DNA of 64,000 nucleotides from Scatophagus argus. Lineage: Eukaryota; Chordata; Actinopteri; Scatophagidae. The position numbers and the translations under genes were made by a program. This document shows, in pieces, positions 1-11,161 of this stretch. The stretch covers positions 1,273,001 through 1,337,000 of the forward strand of contig NC_058496.1 of the NCBI RefSeq assembly GCF_020382885.2. The letters run 5' to 3'. How positions within the stretch are numbered: position 1 is the first letter of the stretch; each line of letters begins with the position of its first letter. The notes beneath the pieces are model-generated. The model had not been told where the DNA came from. It worked only from the letters and a program-made list of their open reading frames with translations, and ran no database searches.

Positions 1-2985
1 ATCCATAGAGTGTGAGGTCTGAGCCACCTTAAACACTCTAAAACTGCAGTTGCTAAGCAGAGAGGTAAATGGGTTTTTCTTTCCGTGAGATTAAGTGTTT
101 TATCTCTAATGTGAGATGATAGATTCTGCGGCTCTGAAGGAAATACTTGGGGGCATATTACAATATAATTACGTGCACAGAGAAGAAGACAGGAACGGAG
201 AGATATATTTGGAGCTAATTACCACCCCCGACTGACACGAGGACAGGCAGTGGCGGGGTCAGCCAGGTTAGCTGTGTATCGTCTAAGGTAACGACTGGAC
301 CTCCACGGCGGTGGACGTCTGCCCAAACTGAACTTATTCTTAGTAAAACTCTAGAACAAATGAACCAACGAAGCCACTTTTTACTTGCTAGTTTTAATTT
401 TTTATGTAATGTCATGCATTTAGGATGTGTGTGTCTTTGTGTGTGTGTGTGTGTCGAGTGAAGTGTGGCACCTTGTCCTCGCTGATACCACCTGGACTAC
501 GATGTGCAGCAGTCTGAAGCCGCACTTCCACTGTGACGAGCCCTTTTAACATTTAAGCAGCGACAGCCAGCATGTCTATACTGTAATCCTGACTAGTTGC
601 AAATCTAACTAAAGATATCTACAGCTCATTTGTCACCAGTCGAAATGCCTGACATCGACATCTGATATCCGTGACCTAACTGAAACTTGGCCTAACCGTT
701 GATTTTTATTCGAACAGTTACAGACTCTACAGGTCAGTTCTGTAGTAGTAGTAACGGTCGGCGTATCCGTAACGTAGCAGCTCTCACTTCCTGTCGACAC
801 ACATCACGAATGAAATTCTACACGTCTTTATAACTCGTCAGAACTGACTTTTAGATATCATAAGGAAATTGTCACATATCAGGAATGGTTCGACACGTTA
901 CACACATGGTGAGAAATCAGTCACACTCCTTTTTCGACATGTGAAAATTCAACAGTACGTACGTCAAATACTTCTCAAAAGCAGCTACTGATGTCTGTAT
1001 TTCTGATCAGCTTTGGCTACGTGTCAGTAGCTTTCCGGACATGTCAAAGCAACACTTTAAGAGGTCGAAATCAGATTCTGGCTCAGCCGTCAGGTTAAAT
1101 GTTAAAGGGGTTTTCCAAACGTCCACAGGCTGCGGAGGGACGGCCCGAAGGGAGCATCTCGTCCTCAGATCTTCTGCATGAACTCACTGTCCTTCCTGAA
1201 GATGCTTCTCCCTCGTATTTAACCATCAGCTCTAATCGATGATGGAGTCGTGGCAGAAGTTAAACTGACTGTATTTAAATCTCACGAGTCTAATCTCAGG
1301 ACTGACGTGTCAGAAGTGATGGTTTTCATAAAGACTTTTCTACTGAACCCTCCTTCCATCCCGGTGATGCTTTGTTTTGTGTACAGACATGACAGTGTGG
1401 GTACCTGACGTTCTATGTGATAACGACTGTATAATTAAAGAAACACTGACAACCTGTGAGGACTGTGTGTGGTGAGAACATGGACGACCGGAGGAAAAGA
1501 AAAGCCTCTCATTGTGCTCCCTGTGTGGTACGTTTCTTTGGATTTGCTGCTGCGTGAGAGCCGAGCCGACATATTTCCCATCACGTGCGTCTTCTGTCCT
1601 CTCACTCTTGATTGCATCTGGGTTACACACCTCCCACTCCGGGTGGGAGGCCCACGTCAGTCCCTGGGACATCAATGAGACGGTTTGCTTTCAGTGCAAG
1701 AGAAGCCCGAGTGGGTGATGCCGTTCTTCGCTTCGCCGACGAGACAAAACGAGACAAAACGAGACACCTGAGCCCCCTGCGGCCGACAGATTAAGAGTCT
1801 CCCTTTCCAATGAGTCTGTCTTTAAAGGCTGTGGAAGGAAAAGGAGGAGCGAGGCAGGCTGCCGAGGGACTGAAGGTGTTACGGGTCAAAGCAGTTATGC
1901 CATTAAGAACATATCACTTCTCACCGTCCTTCCCTTCCTTCCTCGCCTGCTTCTGTTGTTTTTTCCGGCTTGCTGACTGTGAGGAGAGCAAATTAACCTG
2001 TGCCAGGGGACATATGTGCACGTGTGAAGCCAGGCAGGATTAGGCAGTGCTGCTGCTTTCATGTAGGAGCGTCTGACACTCGGCTGAAAACAACAATCTG
2101 CTGTCAGTAGTTTTCTCAGACCCTGTTGTGAAGTAAACAGACTTTTCTCCTGCTTGTTATCAGCCGTCAGCGTGTTCACACGCAGCGAAGTTTCTGACTG
2201 GTCAAAGGTTGTTCAGATAAGGATTTATGATCTCCCATAATTCACTTTCCAAACATGACTCAGGCTTTCTTTAGCCCGCGGGCCTGCATGCGGGCACGCC
2301 GCCAACAGAATTTATATCCATATATTTACTTTCACATATGATGAATTTCTTTCAAGGAGCAGTGGGACAATCTGAGGGTAACATGAACAGAACAAATGAT
2401 TTGTTGGTCTAATTTTGGCAGATATTGTAATTAGAGTTTGATTTGTCATATCGTGACTGATGAAAAGCAATTGCCCGTGTTTTGAAATCCTTTGGAGCCG
2501 TGTAGCGAGAAGAGAAGAGAAGAGTGCTGATCCGAGAGCTGCGGTCCGCGACTTGCAGATCATTATTGAGGTTATTTGTTTGGATGAAAAATTGAAGGAA
2601 TGCATGTTATTGACTTAGTATGCACAAACTGAACAGCACTTCATCTGCAAACATCTGGAGGGAAGAAATCTCAACCTGTACGCTCCGAGAAATGAAAAGA
2701 AAAGATACTCCGAGCAGAAGAGCAGGGCCAAAACAGAATCAGAAAAACATCCATAAATGCAGCATGTTTTCTGTGGGCTTCACTCGCTGTGAGGGGCCCC
2801 CCCAGCCCCCCCAGCCCGGCCCCCAGTGACGGCCGTGTGCTAAACTCTGCTCAGCGCTGCCAAAGGTTACGTTGGTGTTTTAAAAGAGAGGCACAACAGG
2901 CCTCGGGTTGTGTTGTCAGTAGACCTCAAATGCATATTTTATTTTTAACCGGCAGCCTGATTTCCATTGACGAGGTAAGTAATTT

Positions 2986-3785
2986 AAAGGAGTAGTTCTG
3001 CATTTTGGAAAATATGCTTACTTGCCTTCTTGTTGAGTGTTAGATATGACGATTGATATCATCAAGTCTGTTGGTTAATGAAAGGCAACAGCCAGCAGCT
3101 AGTTAGCCTAGCTTAGCATATAGACAGGAAAAGGATGAAAACAGCTAGCCTAGCTCTGTCTAGACATAACAAAATCTGCCTACTTAAACCCAATTGTCAA
3201 AATAAAGGTTGGCATTGTAAATTTCTGTAAAGCACGGATATTGAAAATTAACGTTTGCTTGTGTTTCAGTTTTACATTTCTTTAAGTTCTTGAACTTTCA
3301 GTTTTTGGTTTAATGTTGACCTGGTTAGTTTTAGGCACAAAAATCTCACTTGGGGAGGTTTAGGAGAACATCATGTTTTGGCTGAAGTACCTGGTTTTGC
3401 TGCCACAGGCTGGAAAATGTCTCCATGGTCACTAAAATAACCCAGGTTTGTCCGATGAAGTGGTCTCTCTCACGCCTGGCAGCCGTCCTGACTTGGTTTT
3501 GTACCGACATCATCCCGTCCTTCTCCCGATGACAAAGTCAGCTCATATGTGGGTTATGTGAATCTGCTGTGATAAAACATGTTAAACATTTAAACATTGA
3601 AAATCCACCTTGTTTGACGCACTGGCGACACAGCAGGGCTCAACAGTCGGCATACACCACAGTACAAAGTGAGCTGTGGATGAGCTGGCAGGTGGGTTCT
3701 GTTACCTTCTGACAGATCCCGGCTGGTAATTCGTGCTAAGCTAAACTAAGCAGCTTCTGGCCGGAGCTTCATTTTCAGAGTCAGA
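2986..3785. repeat. Diverged inverted-repeat element (GCTTAGC type)
   Basis: The left part has a CCAGCAGCTAGTTAGCCTAG-type arm at about 3,091-3,119. The right part has its approximate reverse complement at about 3,734-3,761. The same arm sequence occurs as a much better preserved pair at 26,051-26,233, so this is an older copy of the same family. The 600 bases between the arms are longer than in that copy and include a block at about 3,300-3,550 that looks like separate repeat sequence, which suggests a nested insertion. The outer limits are estimates. Confidence 0.5.
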
Positions 3786-5271
3786 TTAATCTTTTCATCT
3801 GACTCTGAACAAGATCCCAAAGCGCTGAACCATTCCTGTCTGTTGGCTTCCATAAATGCTTAAAGCTCCCGTCTAGTGAGAATATTTATTTCATTATCAC
3901 ACTAGCCGACATCCACAGGAAGGGATCTCTTCAAGGATGATCGAGCCGAGATGGTCTTAAATTGGACAAATGAGCTCGCTAGACAGAAGAGAGTCTGTCT
4001 GTCCGTCTGTCTGTCGTAACAACTGGTTTAATTTACCCATATGAATTTGGAGACGGTACCTTTAAGCCAGCTAGTCAAAATAATGAGTTCCAGCCTGTTA
4101 AACTCAACATTAATGTCGTCTGAAAATAGAGCCAGTGAAGTATGACAGTGTTGGCAGACAGTTGCTTCAGTTTTGGAGGGGGAAAAGTTGTCTTTTCTCC
4201 TGTGAGTGCTCCCAAACACAGTTTCTTTTGTGCCTCCATCTTTTGTGCACTGTACGTCACCTGTAAAATTCATTTGAATACTAATGCTTTGCGGCTTTTG
4301 TTACGCGTCCCGGTGGACCCTCGGAGGAGAGTGATTCACTCTTTGCTGCTTTGTTCAAGTCGACGTGCTGCTGGTGGTCAGACAGACCTTTCAGCGTGCA
4401 GGAAAAACCAAACTGACTTTTAAATGAAATCATCTTTCCGAAAGTGTCCAAAAATGATTTGAAACCAGAACATGTTGGTTCAGCTTACCAAGTCGGTGTT
4501 CACTTGAGACTTCGAGGTACAGGATGTTTAATGAGATTTCCTCAACAAACATCTTTGTTATTGGGTCAGCGTACTTACTTTACCTTAACTTTACTTCCTC
4601 TAAGGTTTTTCACGATAAAATACCTTTCAATTACAATAAAATCCATGCAGAGATGTTGTATGGCATCATAAGAGCCAGGAGAGGACAGATTGTTCCAAAC
4701 ATCCAGTGTCATATACTACATTTATGAGTTACATTTTCACCCATAACACCTGATCCCAGAGCAGCTTTGCTTTACCATCAGGACATCATTGGCAGTTAAC
4801 AGCTTGACCTTTAAAGATGCTTTTTTACTTCCCTTTGATAAAATATCTGCTACATTTAGAGCCTTATAGAATATTTACATAACCTGTGGTCACAAATTCA
4901 GAGGTTGAATTAAGTCATCTTGTCTCTACCACATGCTGTACATGCACGCTGGGTGATATAACAGTAATATAGTGCTTTGTTTCCTCATTGTTTCTTTGAT
5001 TTATTTCCCCGGATTCTTCAGCTGCTCTGCTTCCCACGCTGGGGAAATCAACCAAAAGCCAACAACAATTAAATGTATAAGATTTATAAGCAGTGCTTCC
5101 AGTCGTACTGTTGTTTCCTGAGTAATAAAACACCAGCGTGGTGCCTGTGATAAAGACGGCGAGCTGGCGTCCACAGAGGATCCACTTCACAGGTAACAAC
5201 GGAAAGTCATCCAGCTCGCTGAAATGACGTTTATTATGAAGACCACATCTATAGGGCATCATGAGGGCGTC

Positions 5272-5660
5272 CATGGCGTATTACAATGTATTCATAATGC
5301 TTCATAACTACACTCATAAACACACATAAGGCTTTCTGATGTAAACACGTGACTTCAAATGAGTTCAGGTGTCTTGTGGGGGCTCCTGACGTGAGGCTTA
5401 TAACGCATTATGACTGCCTTGACTCATAATAATGCATAATAATCACTTACTGTGCAGCGCAGATGATCATGTAGAATACACTTTTGTAGATGCATTAATG
5501 TGCACTTTACTGAACACACTGGGATAACTTACGCTGCATAAACTGTTATAACACACTATGACCCCTCACTGCAGCAAGTCTCTTGTCAAGAGCATCCATG
5601 AGTGCAGTCATAAAGCATTATGGATGCATTATAATGAACTATGAATGCCTGCTTGACACA
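5272..5660. mobile_element. Non-autonomous TIR (MITE-like) element
   Basis: The left end (ATTCATAATGCTTCATAACT area, from about 5,288) is mirrored by GCATTATGGATGCATTATAA at about 5,617-5,636 on the right. The interior is rich in CATTATGA/TCATAATG words, which can fold back on each other. There is no coding capacity. This pattern is typical of short non-autonomous DNA transposons in teleosts. Ends are approximate because I could not align copies. Confidence 0.5.
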
Positions 5661-5927
5661 TCACAGATGTAGACTTCACAGAAAGTAACCTCACACACAG
5701 CAGAAGTGTTTCCATCACTTCTAGATTTGCATTTACATACATCTTTGAGACTTACCCAACTTAATCTGAACCGAAACCTAATCTGAACCTAAATCTAACG
5801 TAAGCCTAACCTTATCTTAAACTGAAACCAAGTCTTAAACTTAAAAATGAATTAATTGTTATGAGGACTTGCATTTTGTCCCCATAAGCAAGGTGAGTCC
5901 CCACAACTACAGGAATATGTACACACA

Positions 5928-5928
<1 letters not shown>

Positions 5929-5971
<43 letters not shown>
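5929..5971. repeat. (AC)n microsatellite
   Basis: An uninterrupted AC dinucleotide run of about 43 bases. It follows a stretch (about 5,750-5,920) rich in CCTAA/CTTAA words and GTCCCCATAA, a layout seen in a common teleost dispersed repeat. The run makes false open frames coding for Cys-Val on the minus strand. Confidence 0.9.
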
Positions 5972-5973
<2 letters not shown>

Positions 5974-8036
5974 AACAGTCTTGTGATTTGGCAGCTGCCT
6001 TTGTGACTGACAGGCAGGCTGACTTGACAGAAACTGGGGGAAAATAAAATAAACAATAATAAATAAAGAATGTGAAAAGAGGACACTTCCTGTCCAGATT
6101 CTCTCCATTGTCGTTGTTGTTGTTGTTGTCGTTTTAAATCAGGAGGAGGCTCTGATGGCTCACTGGGGAGCAGATTAGGTAAACTTGACCCTGGAACAAC
6201 ACATTCGTATTGTGCTAAAACAGCCGATGTTCTCACCTCTAAATGATTCCAGCAAACTGCGCGGAGCAGCAGAACCACAAACGCTGCCATTACAAAGGGC
6301 TGTAAAATATGGCTCTTATTAAGTTTTTCCTGCTTAGGGACTCTTTTGACAGAAGTCCCTCAGGTTCAGGGCTGTGGGCTCCTCTGCTATACTGCATGAC
6401 TGATAGCAGCATTAGAGCAGCAGAGACGTACAGCAGCACGGCGCTCTGAAACACTCTAATAAAGATAAAAAGTACCAAACCCATCTTTATTACCACGGAG
6501 ACTCCATTGCAAATGCTGTTAAAGGGTAGGGAAAAAAAATTCTGTTGCATCACTGAGGTTCAATTGCCTTTAACAACTTGAAGGTAATGGCAGCCAGGAT
6601 TTCCCTGCAGGGCCCTTTGATTTCTGCGTTTGTCTTGTTTGTAAAGTTACGTAATCCGAGGCATCCATTGACCTCCGTTGGACCTGTGGCGACGTCAGCA
6701 TCGGCGCCGCACCGCTCACGCTGTATAAATAATGAAACTCTAAGACTCTGGACTCTGGCTCTGGTGTGTGGACGTGTCAGTGTCAGATGCTGTTCCCACC
6801 TCGGACAGTGAACCTCTCACTTGTTGACAAATGGTTTCACTTGACAAACGCTGCAGTGTCGAACGGACGTGATGGAAGTGTGAGGTGTGACCGCCATCTT
6901 TCATCCGGCCCTGCGTCCTCGCTGCTCGCTCCTTCAGGTTTTGATCTTCGTACGTGAGGACGCGTGTCTGCGATGGGCTGGTGACAGCGATTATCATCCT
7001 GCTTCTCTTCCTGCGTGTTTCCAAACAACAAGCCGGAGCGAGAAAGGCTCCTGGTGCGTTTGTTAGCTCTCCACAACTCACATCCAGTTCAATAACACAT
7101 TCATTAGCTGAAGTAATGGCTGCTCTGTATTTCCGCGCTCCGATCTATAACTCATGACATTTATGAATAAGGGCTTGACGACAGCACCTGACTTTGTGGC
7201 CCCTGCAGACCATCGTGAGCGCAGTGATTACTGCAGCTGCAAACAGTGAGCTAATTAATTAGTGGCTAGCTGATGAGACTTTGTTTTTGTCGGCTTTGGC
7301 GTCCTGATTGCTCTCACAATAACACCGTTCATCACGGTTTGCCAGCCATTGGATAAATTCATTTGGGTGCAAAATAAACGCCTGATTCCCACTTAATGTG
7401 TTATGCAACATGTAAATATCTTTTATTAAAATGCATTACCGTAATGTTCATGCACATGCCCTTAATGCAGTCGTCTCTATGATGTTATGATAATTTGTGC
7501 AGTCATGTGCAGCGAGTGTTGTCATAGCAAATTGCTTTGCCTGGTTAGACTAGGAAGACATTTTAAACGGATGTTATTTATTTATCCCCTTCATTCTTTC
7601 AGTTGATGGAAAAGTGCTTGGCAGAAGAGCCGAGACTCCAAAGTGTGAGGCTTTTAATCTGGTCGTATGACGAGCGCGCGCGTGTGTGTGTGTGTGTGTT
7701 TGACGCTAACCTCGAAATGACATGTGGTCTGGGGGATGCCGGGAGTCTTGGAAAATATTACAGTAACTTCTTAACATGCAGTCATCAGTACATGACGTCT
7801 GGAACGTGCACATGCAGAACCAGCATACAAATAAAAAGCCGAGGGGATTTCACCTAAATAAATAATGACTGAAAAATGTTGATTAAAAAAACGTGTCACA
7901 TGCTGCAGTCCATTTGTATGGAACATGCAGGGTACATCCAGCTGTTTCTCCTGGAGAGACATCTTCATCTGCAAACACGGTTACGTCCTCTAACTCCATA
8001 ACATAATGCCAGTCAGCAGCGTCAGGATCGGGATCA

Positions 8037-8547
8037 GACACTGAGCTGGTCCACACTGAGCTGGTCCACACTGAGCTGGTCCACACTGAACTGGTCCACA
8101 CTGAACTGGTCCACATTGAGCTGGTCCACACTGAGCTGGTCCACACTGAGCTGGTCCACACTGAGCTGGTCCACACTGAACTGGTCGAGCTGGTCCACAC
8201 TGAGCTGGTCCACACTGAGCTGGTCCACACTGAACTGGTCGAGCTGGTCCACACTGAGCTGGTCCACACTGAGCTGGTCCACACTGAACTGGTCAAGCTG
8301 GTCCACACTGAGCTGGTCCACACTGAGCTGGTCCACACTGAACTGGTCGAGCTGGTCCACACTGAGCTGGTCCACACTGAACTGGTCCACATTGAGCTGG
8401 TCCACACTGAGCTGGTCCACACTGAACTGGTCCACATTGAGCTGGTCCACACTGAACTGGTCCACATTGAGCTGGTCCACACTGAGCTGGTCCACACTGA
8501 GCTGGTCCACACTGAGCTGGTCCACACTGAGCTGGTCCACACTGAGC
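8037..8547. repeat. 15-bp minisatellite with 54-bp higher-order period
   Basis: About 35 tandem copies of a unit close to CTGAGCTGGTCCACA. Variants change GAG to GAA and CACT to CATT. A shortened 9-bp unit (CTGGTCGAG type) recurs with its CTGGTC at 8,181, 8,235, 8,289 and 8,343, exactly 54 bases apart, so a four-unit block was itself tandemly duplicated. Unit lengths of 15, 9 and 54 are all multiples of three and no unit holds a stop, so the array itself is open in all six frames. The peptides repeat five residues (for example SVDQL or WSTLS). I read it as a VNTR, not a gene: no splice sites, signal peptide or non-repeat domain accompanies it. Confidence 0.9.
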
Positions 8548-9134
8548 GTAAGGAGACCTCCAGCAGGGAAGGAATGAACGAGGCAAACTGCACGGGAATG
8601 CAAAATTTATTACACAAGAATTTAAAAGTAGACCTCAGACAAATTCTCACCATGTCCCTCAGGGGCCTCCGTACATTTGTGCTCTCAAATTTAAGCAAAA
8701 GAATAAAAATACAGCAGGCGGCTGATGTCAATTATTTGCAGATATTATTACTCTTTTGGTCCAACATCAGTGTGTGACCTCACAAATGCTCTACTGCATG
8801 AATGGGCACAAATTCCCACAGAAACACTCCAACATGTTGTGGAAAGCCTTCACAGAAGAGTGGAAGCTGTTAGAGCTGCAAAGCCGTCTGTGTGTTTACA
8901 ATGAGACGTCAAACTTTCATCCATATAGTTTATATTGAAACTTGAAATGAAGGCTCAGTTACTGACCAGTGAGATGGCCTGTGTAACACCGTGCAGAGTC
9001 AAACAGCTGGACATCCTCACACATCTATAAGCTCATCAAATCCACTCAGCTAACCTGCACAGTGAGTCATTAAAACAGTCATTAAACTTCTTGATGAGGA
9101 TTGACCCTGGCGACTGCTCAAGCATACAGTGTAC

Positions 9135-9135
<1 letters not shown>

Positions 9136-9165
<30 letters not shown>
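9136..9165. repeat. (CA)n microsatellite
   Basis: Uninterrupted ACAC run of about 30 bases. Confidence 0.85.
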
Positions 9166-9167
<2 letters not shown>

Positions 9168-9929
9168 GATGTGGAACAACATCACAGTGAGACCACATGT
9201 TCTCAAAGAGCTTGTTTGGTTTTCTCTGAAGTGTGTGGCTCAGTTCACCGTAACAGCAGACTGTAATTAATATGGTTTCATTCTTCCACTCACTGCTGCG
9301 ACGAAGGCGGCTGTGCTTTCTGTCTTCAGACGTGATTATTTATTTGGGACTTGTGAGAACGTGCTGATAAAGGTTTTAGAAATGAAAACAAAGTGTGGTG
9401 TTGCTTGTGTCACCTGCACGGCCTGGATGGTCCCGCCCACCTGATCCTCCCTGAACTCGTTCAGCATCTGTGGAGTGACAAGCAACAGCTTCACTGGCTG
9501 AGGCTCACACAGTTCAGCACTAATGAAAAATATTTCTGTCTCTTTTCTCTCTCTTTATCCCGTCACACTTGTGCGAAAACTCTTTTTGGCAGCTCCATTC
9601 AGAGTCCGCCCACACCAGCCCTTCTTCTGACAGAGTTTCAGACCTTCACAGTATTATGTGAGGTCACTCTGCAATTCGCCGTTTGGTTTGAAGGTAAAGT
9701 CAGGATCAGTTAAAGCTGTTCTGATCAACATGTTAACAATGGGTCAGCTGATGAGTGTAACGTGAAAGGTCCCACTGAGATCAGCAGAGTTTTAGGGTCT
9801 TTCAGCTCATTGTTTCGGTTCGATGGTCTTCAGCTTCAGCAGCGCAGCTCCAAACCTGACTGAACCTGAATGCTAACGTTGCGTCATGTTTTGCTAACAT
9901 GTCAGCCTTTACTGAAGTGCTCTGTTACT

Positions 9930-10225
9930 TTTGTCTTTTAAAGGTGCACACTAACACTTTTAGCTGAGCAGCGACAGTGAAGATTTTCAAATCAAGTCGG
10001 GACGTTCTGGAGGCTTGGCTTACGCCGGACAAGCTGTTTGGAGTCATTTTTTACGTTCTTTTGGTTCTTTTTTTTAAACATTTGAAAACATGTCTGCAGT
10101 TCTTTCGGCTGTTTAGCAGAAAGCTGCAGCGCTGTTTACTGTGAAGCTCCGGAAACTTTCCATCAGCCTGGGGGTGAGCACATAGTGACCGAATTGAAGT
10201 TGTTGGTTGACCTGTTCCTTTAATA
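9930..10225. repeat. Dispersed repeat, copy 1
   Basis: It contains CTGTGAAGCTCCGGAAACTT followed by CCATCAGCC and GGGTGAGCACATAGTGACCG, ending near CTGTTCCTTTAA. A second copy with CTGTGAAGCTCCGGAAATG, CCATCGGC and GGGTGAGCAGATAATGACAG lies at about 61,340-61,530. There is no coding potential. The CCTTTAA end hints at a TTAA-ended DNA element. Limits are approximate. Confidence 0.5.
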
Positions 10226-11121
10226 CGCTCGCTGCAGATCTCCAGGGTTCTTGTGTTGCTGAGGCAGCGACAGCTCTCAAACAAAGTTCATTTTTTCCTC
10301 ATTTGTAGATCTGTGTTTCCTAATAGAACGTATGTGGCGTCTGAAGAATGAGTCCAGTTTTTCCTTTGGTCATCATCTGAGCTCCCGTTCAGGCTCCTGA
10401 GGGGGCGAGATGGAGGAGAAGTGACACAGGAAATGACTCTCAGCGGGTCAGTGAGAACTTGTTGTTGTTATACTTGAACAAAATGTTGTTTGGACGTCCT
10501 CCCTAAGTGTCCCTCTGATTGCTGTGAGCGTCCAGCATCGACTGCGACTGTGTGACTGCAACAAAGTCGACTTCTCTAATTTGAGGCTGTGACACACAAC
10601 AAACAGCATCAAAAGAATGCAAATTCCACTCCAGAAACTATTGTGAGTGTTTTGATGAAAATTGCCATTAGCCTATGAATTATTATGTTGCTTTCAAGCA
10701 TGGCCAAGCATGTATGTGAATCCATTCAGCTGCGCTTCAACTCTGCAGAAATAATTTCCCTTCCAAATGAATGTGTGAGGAATAAACAACCAGTCTCTCT
10801 CCATGACACAGCCGGTGAACCGGGCTGTTATTCCAGGAATATTTCCCTTCATTTATATTAGACAAAAAGAGAAGTCAGCACTAAATTACAACATTATATC
10901 CTAATTCCCCAATGTGTGTGGGAAATATGGTGGAGCACAGAGGAGGAGGGAGATCTGAAGCTCTTTTTCAGAGAAAACAGTTTCTATCCCACTCCTGCAA
11001 GCGAGGCTTAGGGGACCGTTACTCTCCATGGACTCTGTGTGTGTGCCAGACTTCACTGGGTTTAGCACAAGAAGCACAACTTATTGGATTATGGGGTCCA
11101 CCGTGCTCATATTGCTGCAGG

Positions 11122-11157
<36 letters not shown>

Positions 11158-11161
11158 GTGT
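11122..11161. repeat. (TG)n microsatellite
   Basis: A TG run interrupted once by GC. It is the source of the Cys-Val and Thr-His runs in the local open frames. Confidence 0.85.

Larger units (their letters stand above)
1..8036. other. Intergenic DNA, no gene seen
   Basis: All open frames here are under about 130 codons, lack family resemblance and overlap each other on both strands. I see no run of exon-like pieces with splice sites. The stretch holds an inverted-repeat element (2,986-3,785), a TIR-like element (about 5,272-5,660), a CA microsatellite (5,929-5,971) and AT-rich, homeodomain-site-rich sequence at about 7,190-7,490. A distant exon of an outside gene cannot be excluded. Confidence 0.6.

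Noticed and set aside
5812..6290. Open frames of 98 and 127 codons containing Cys-Val runs
   Set aside because: They are made by the CA microsatellite at 5,929-5,971 read on the minus strand.
7883..8731. 282-codon minus-strand open frame over the minisatellite, with further long frames on both strands
   Set aside because: Length comes only from a stop-free tandem unit. No non-repeat domain, splice site or start context supports a protein.
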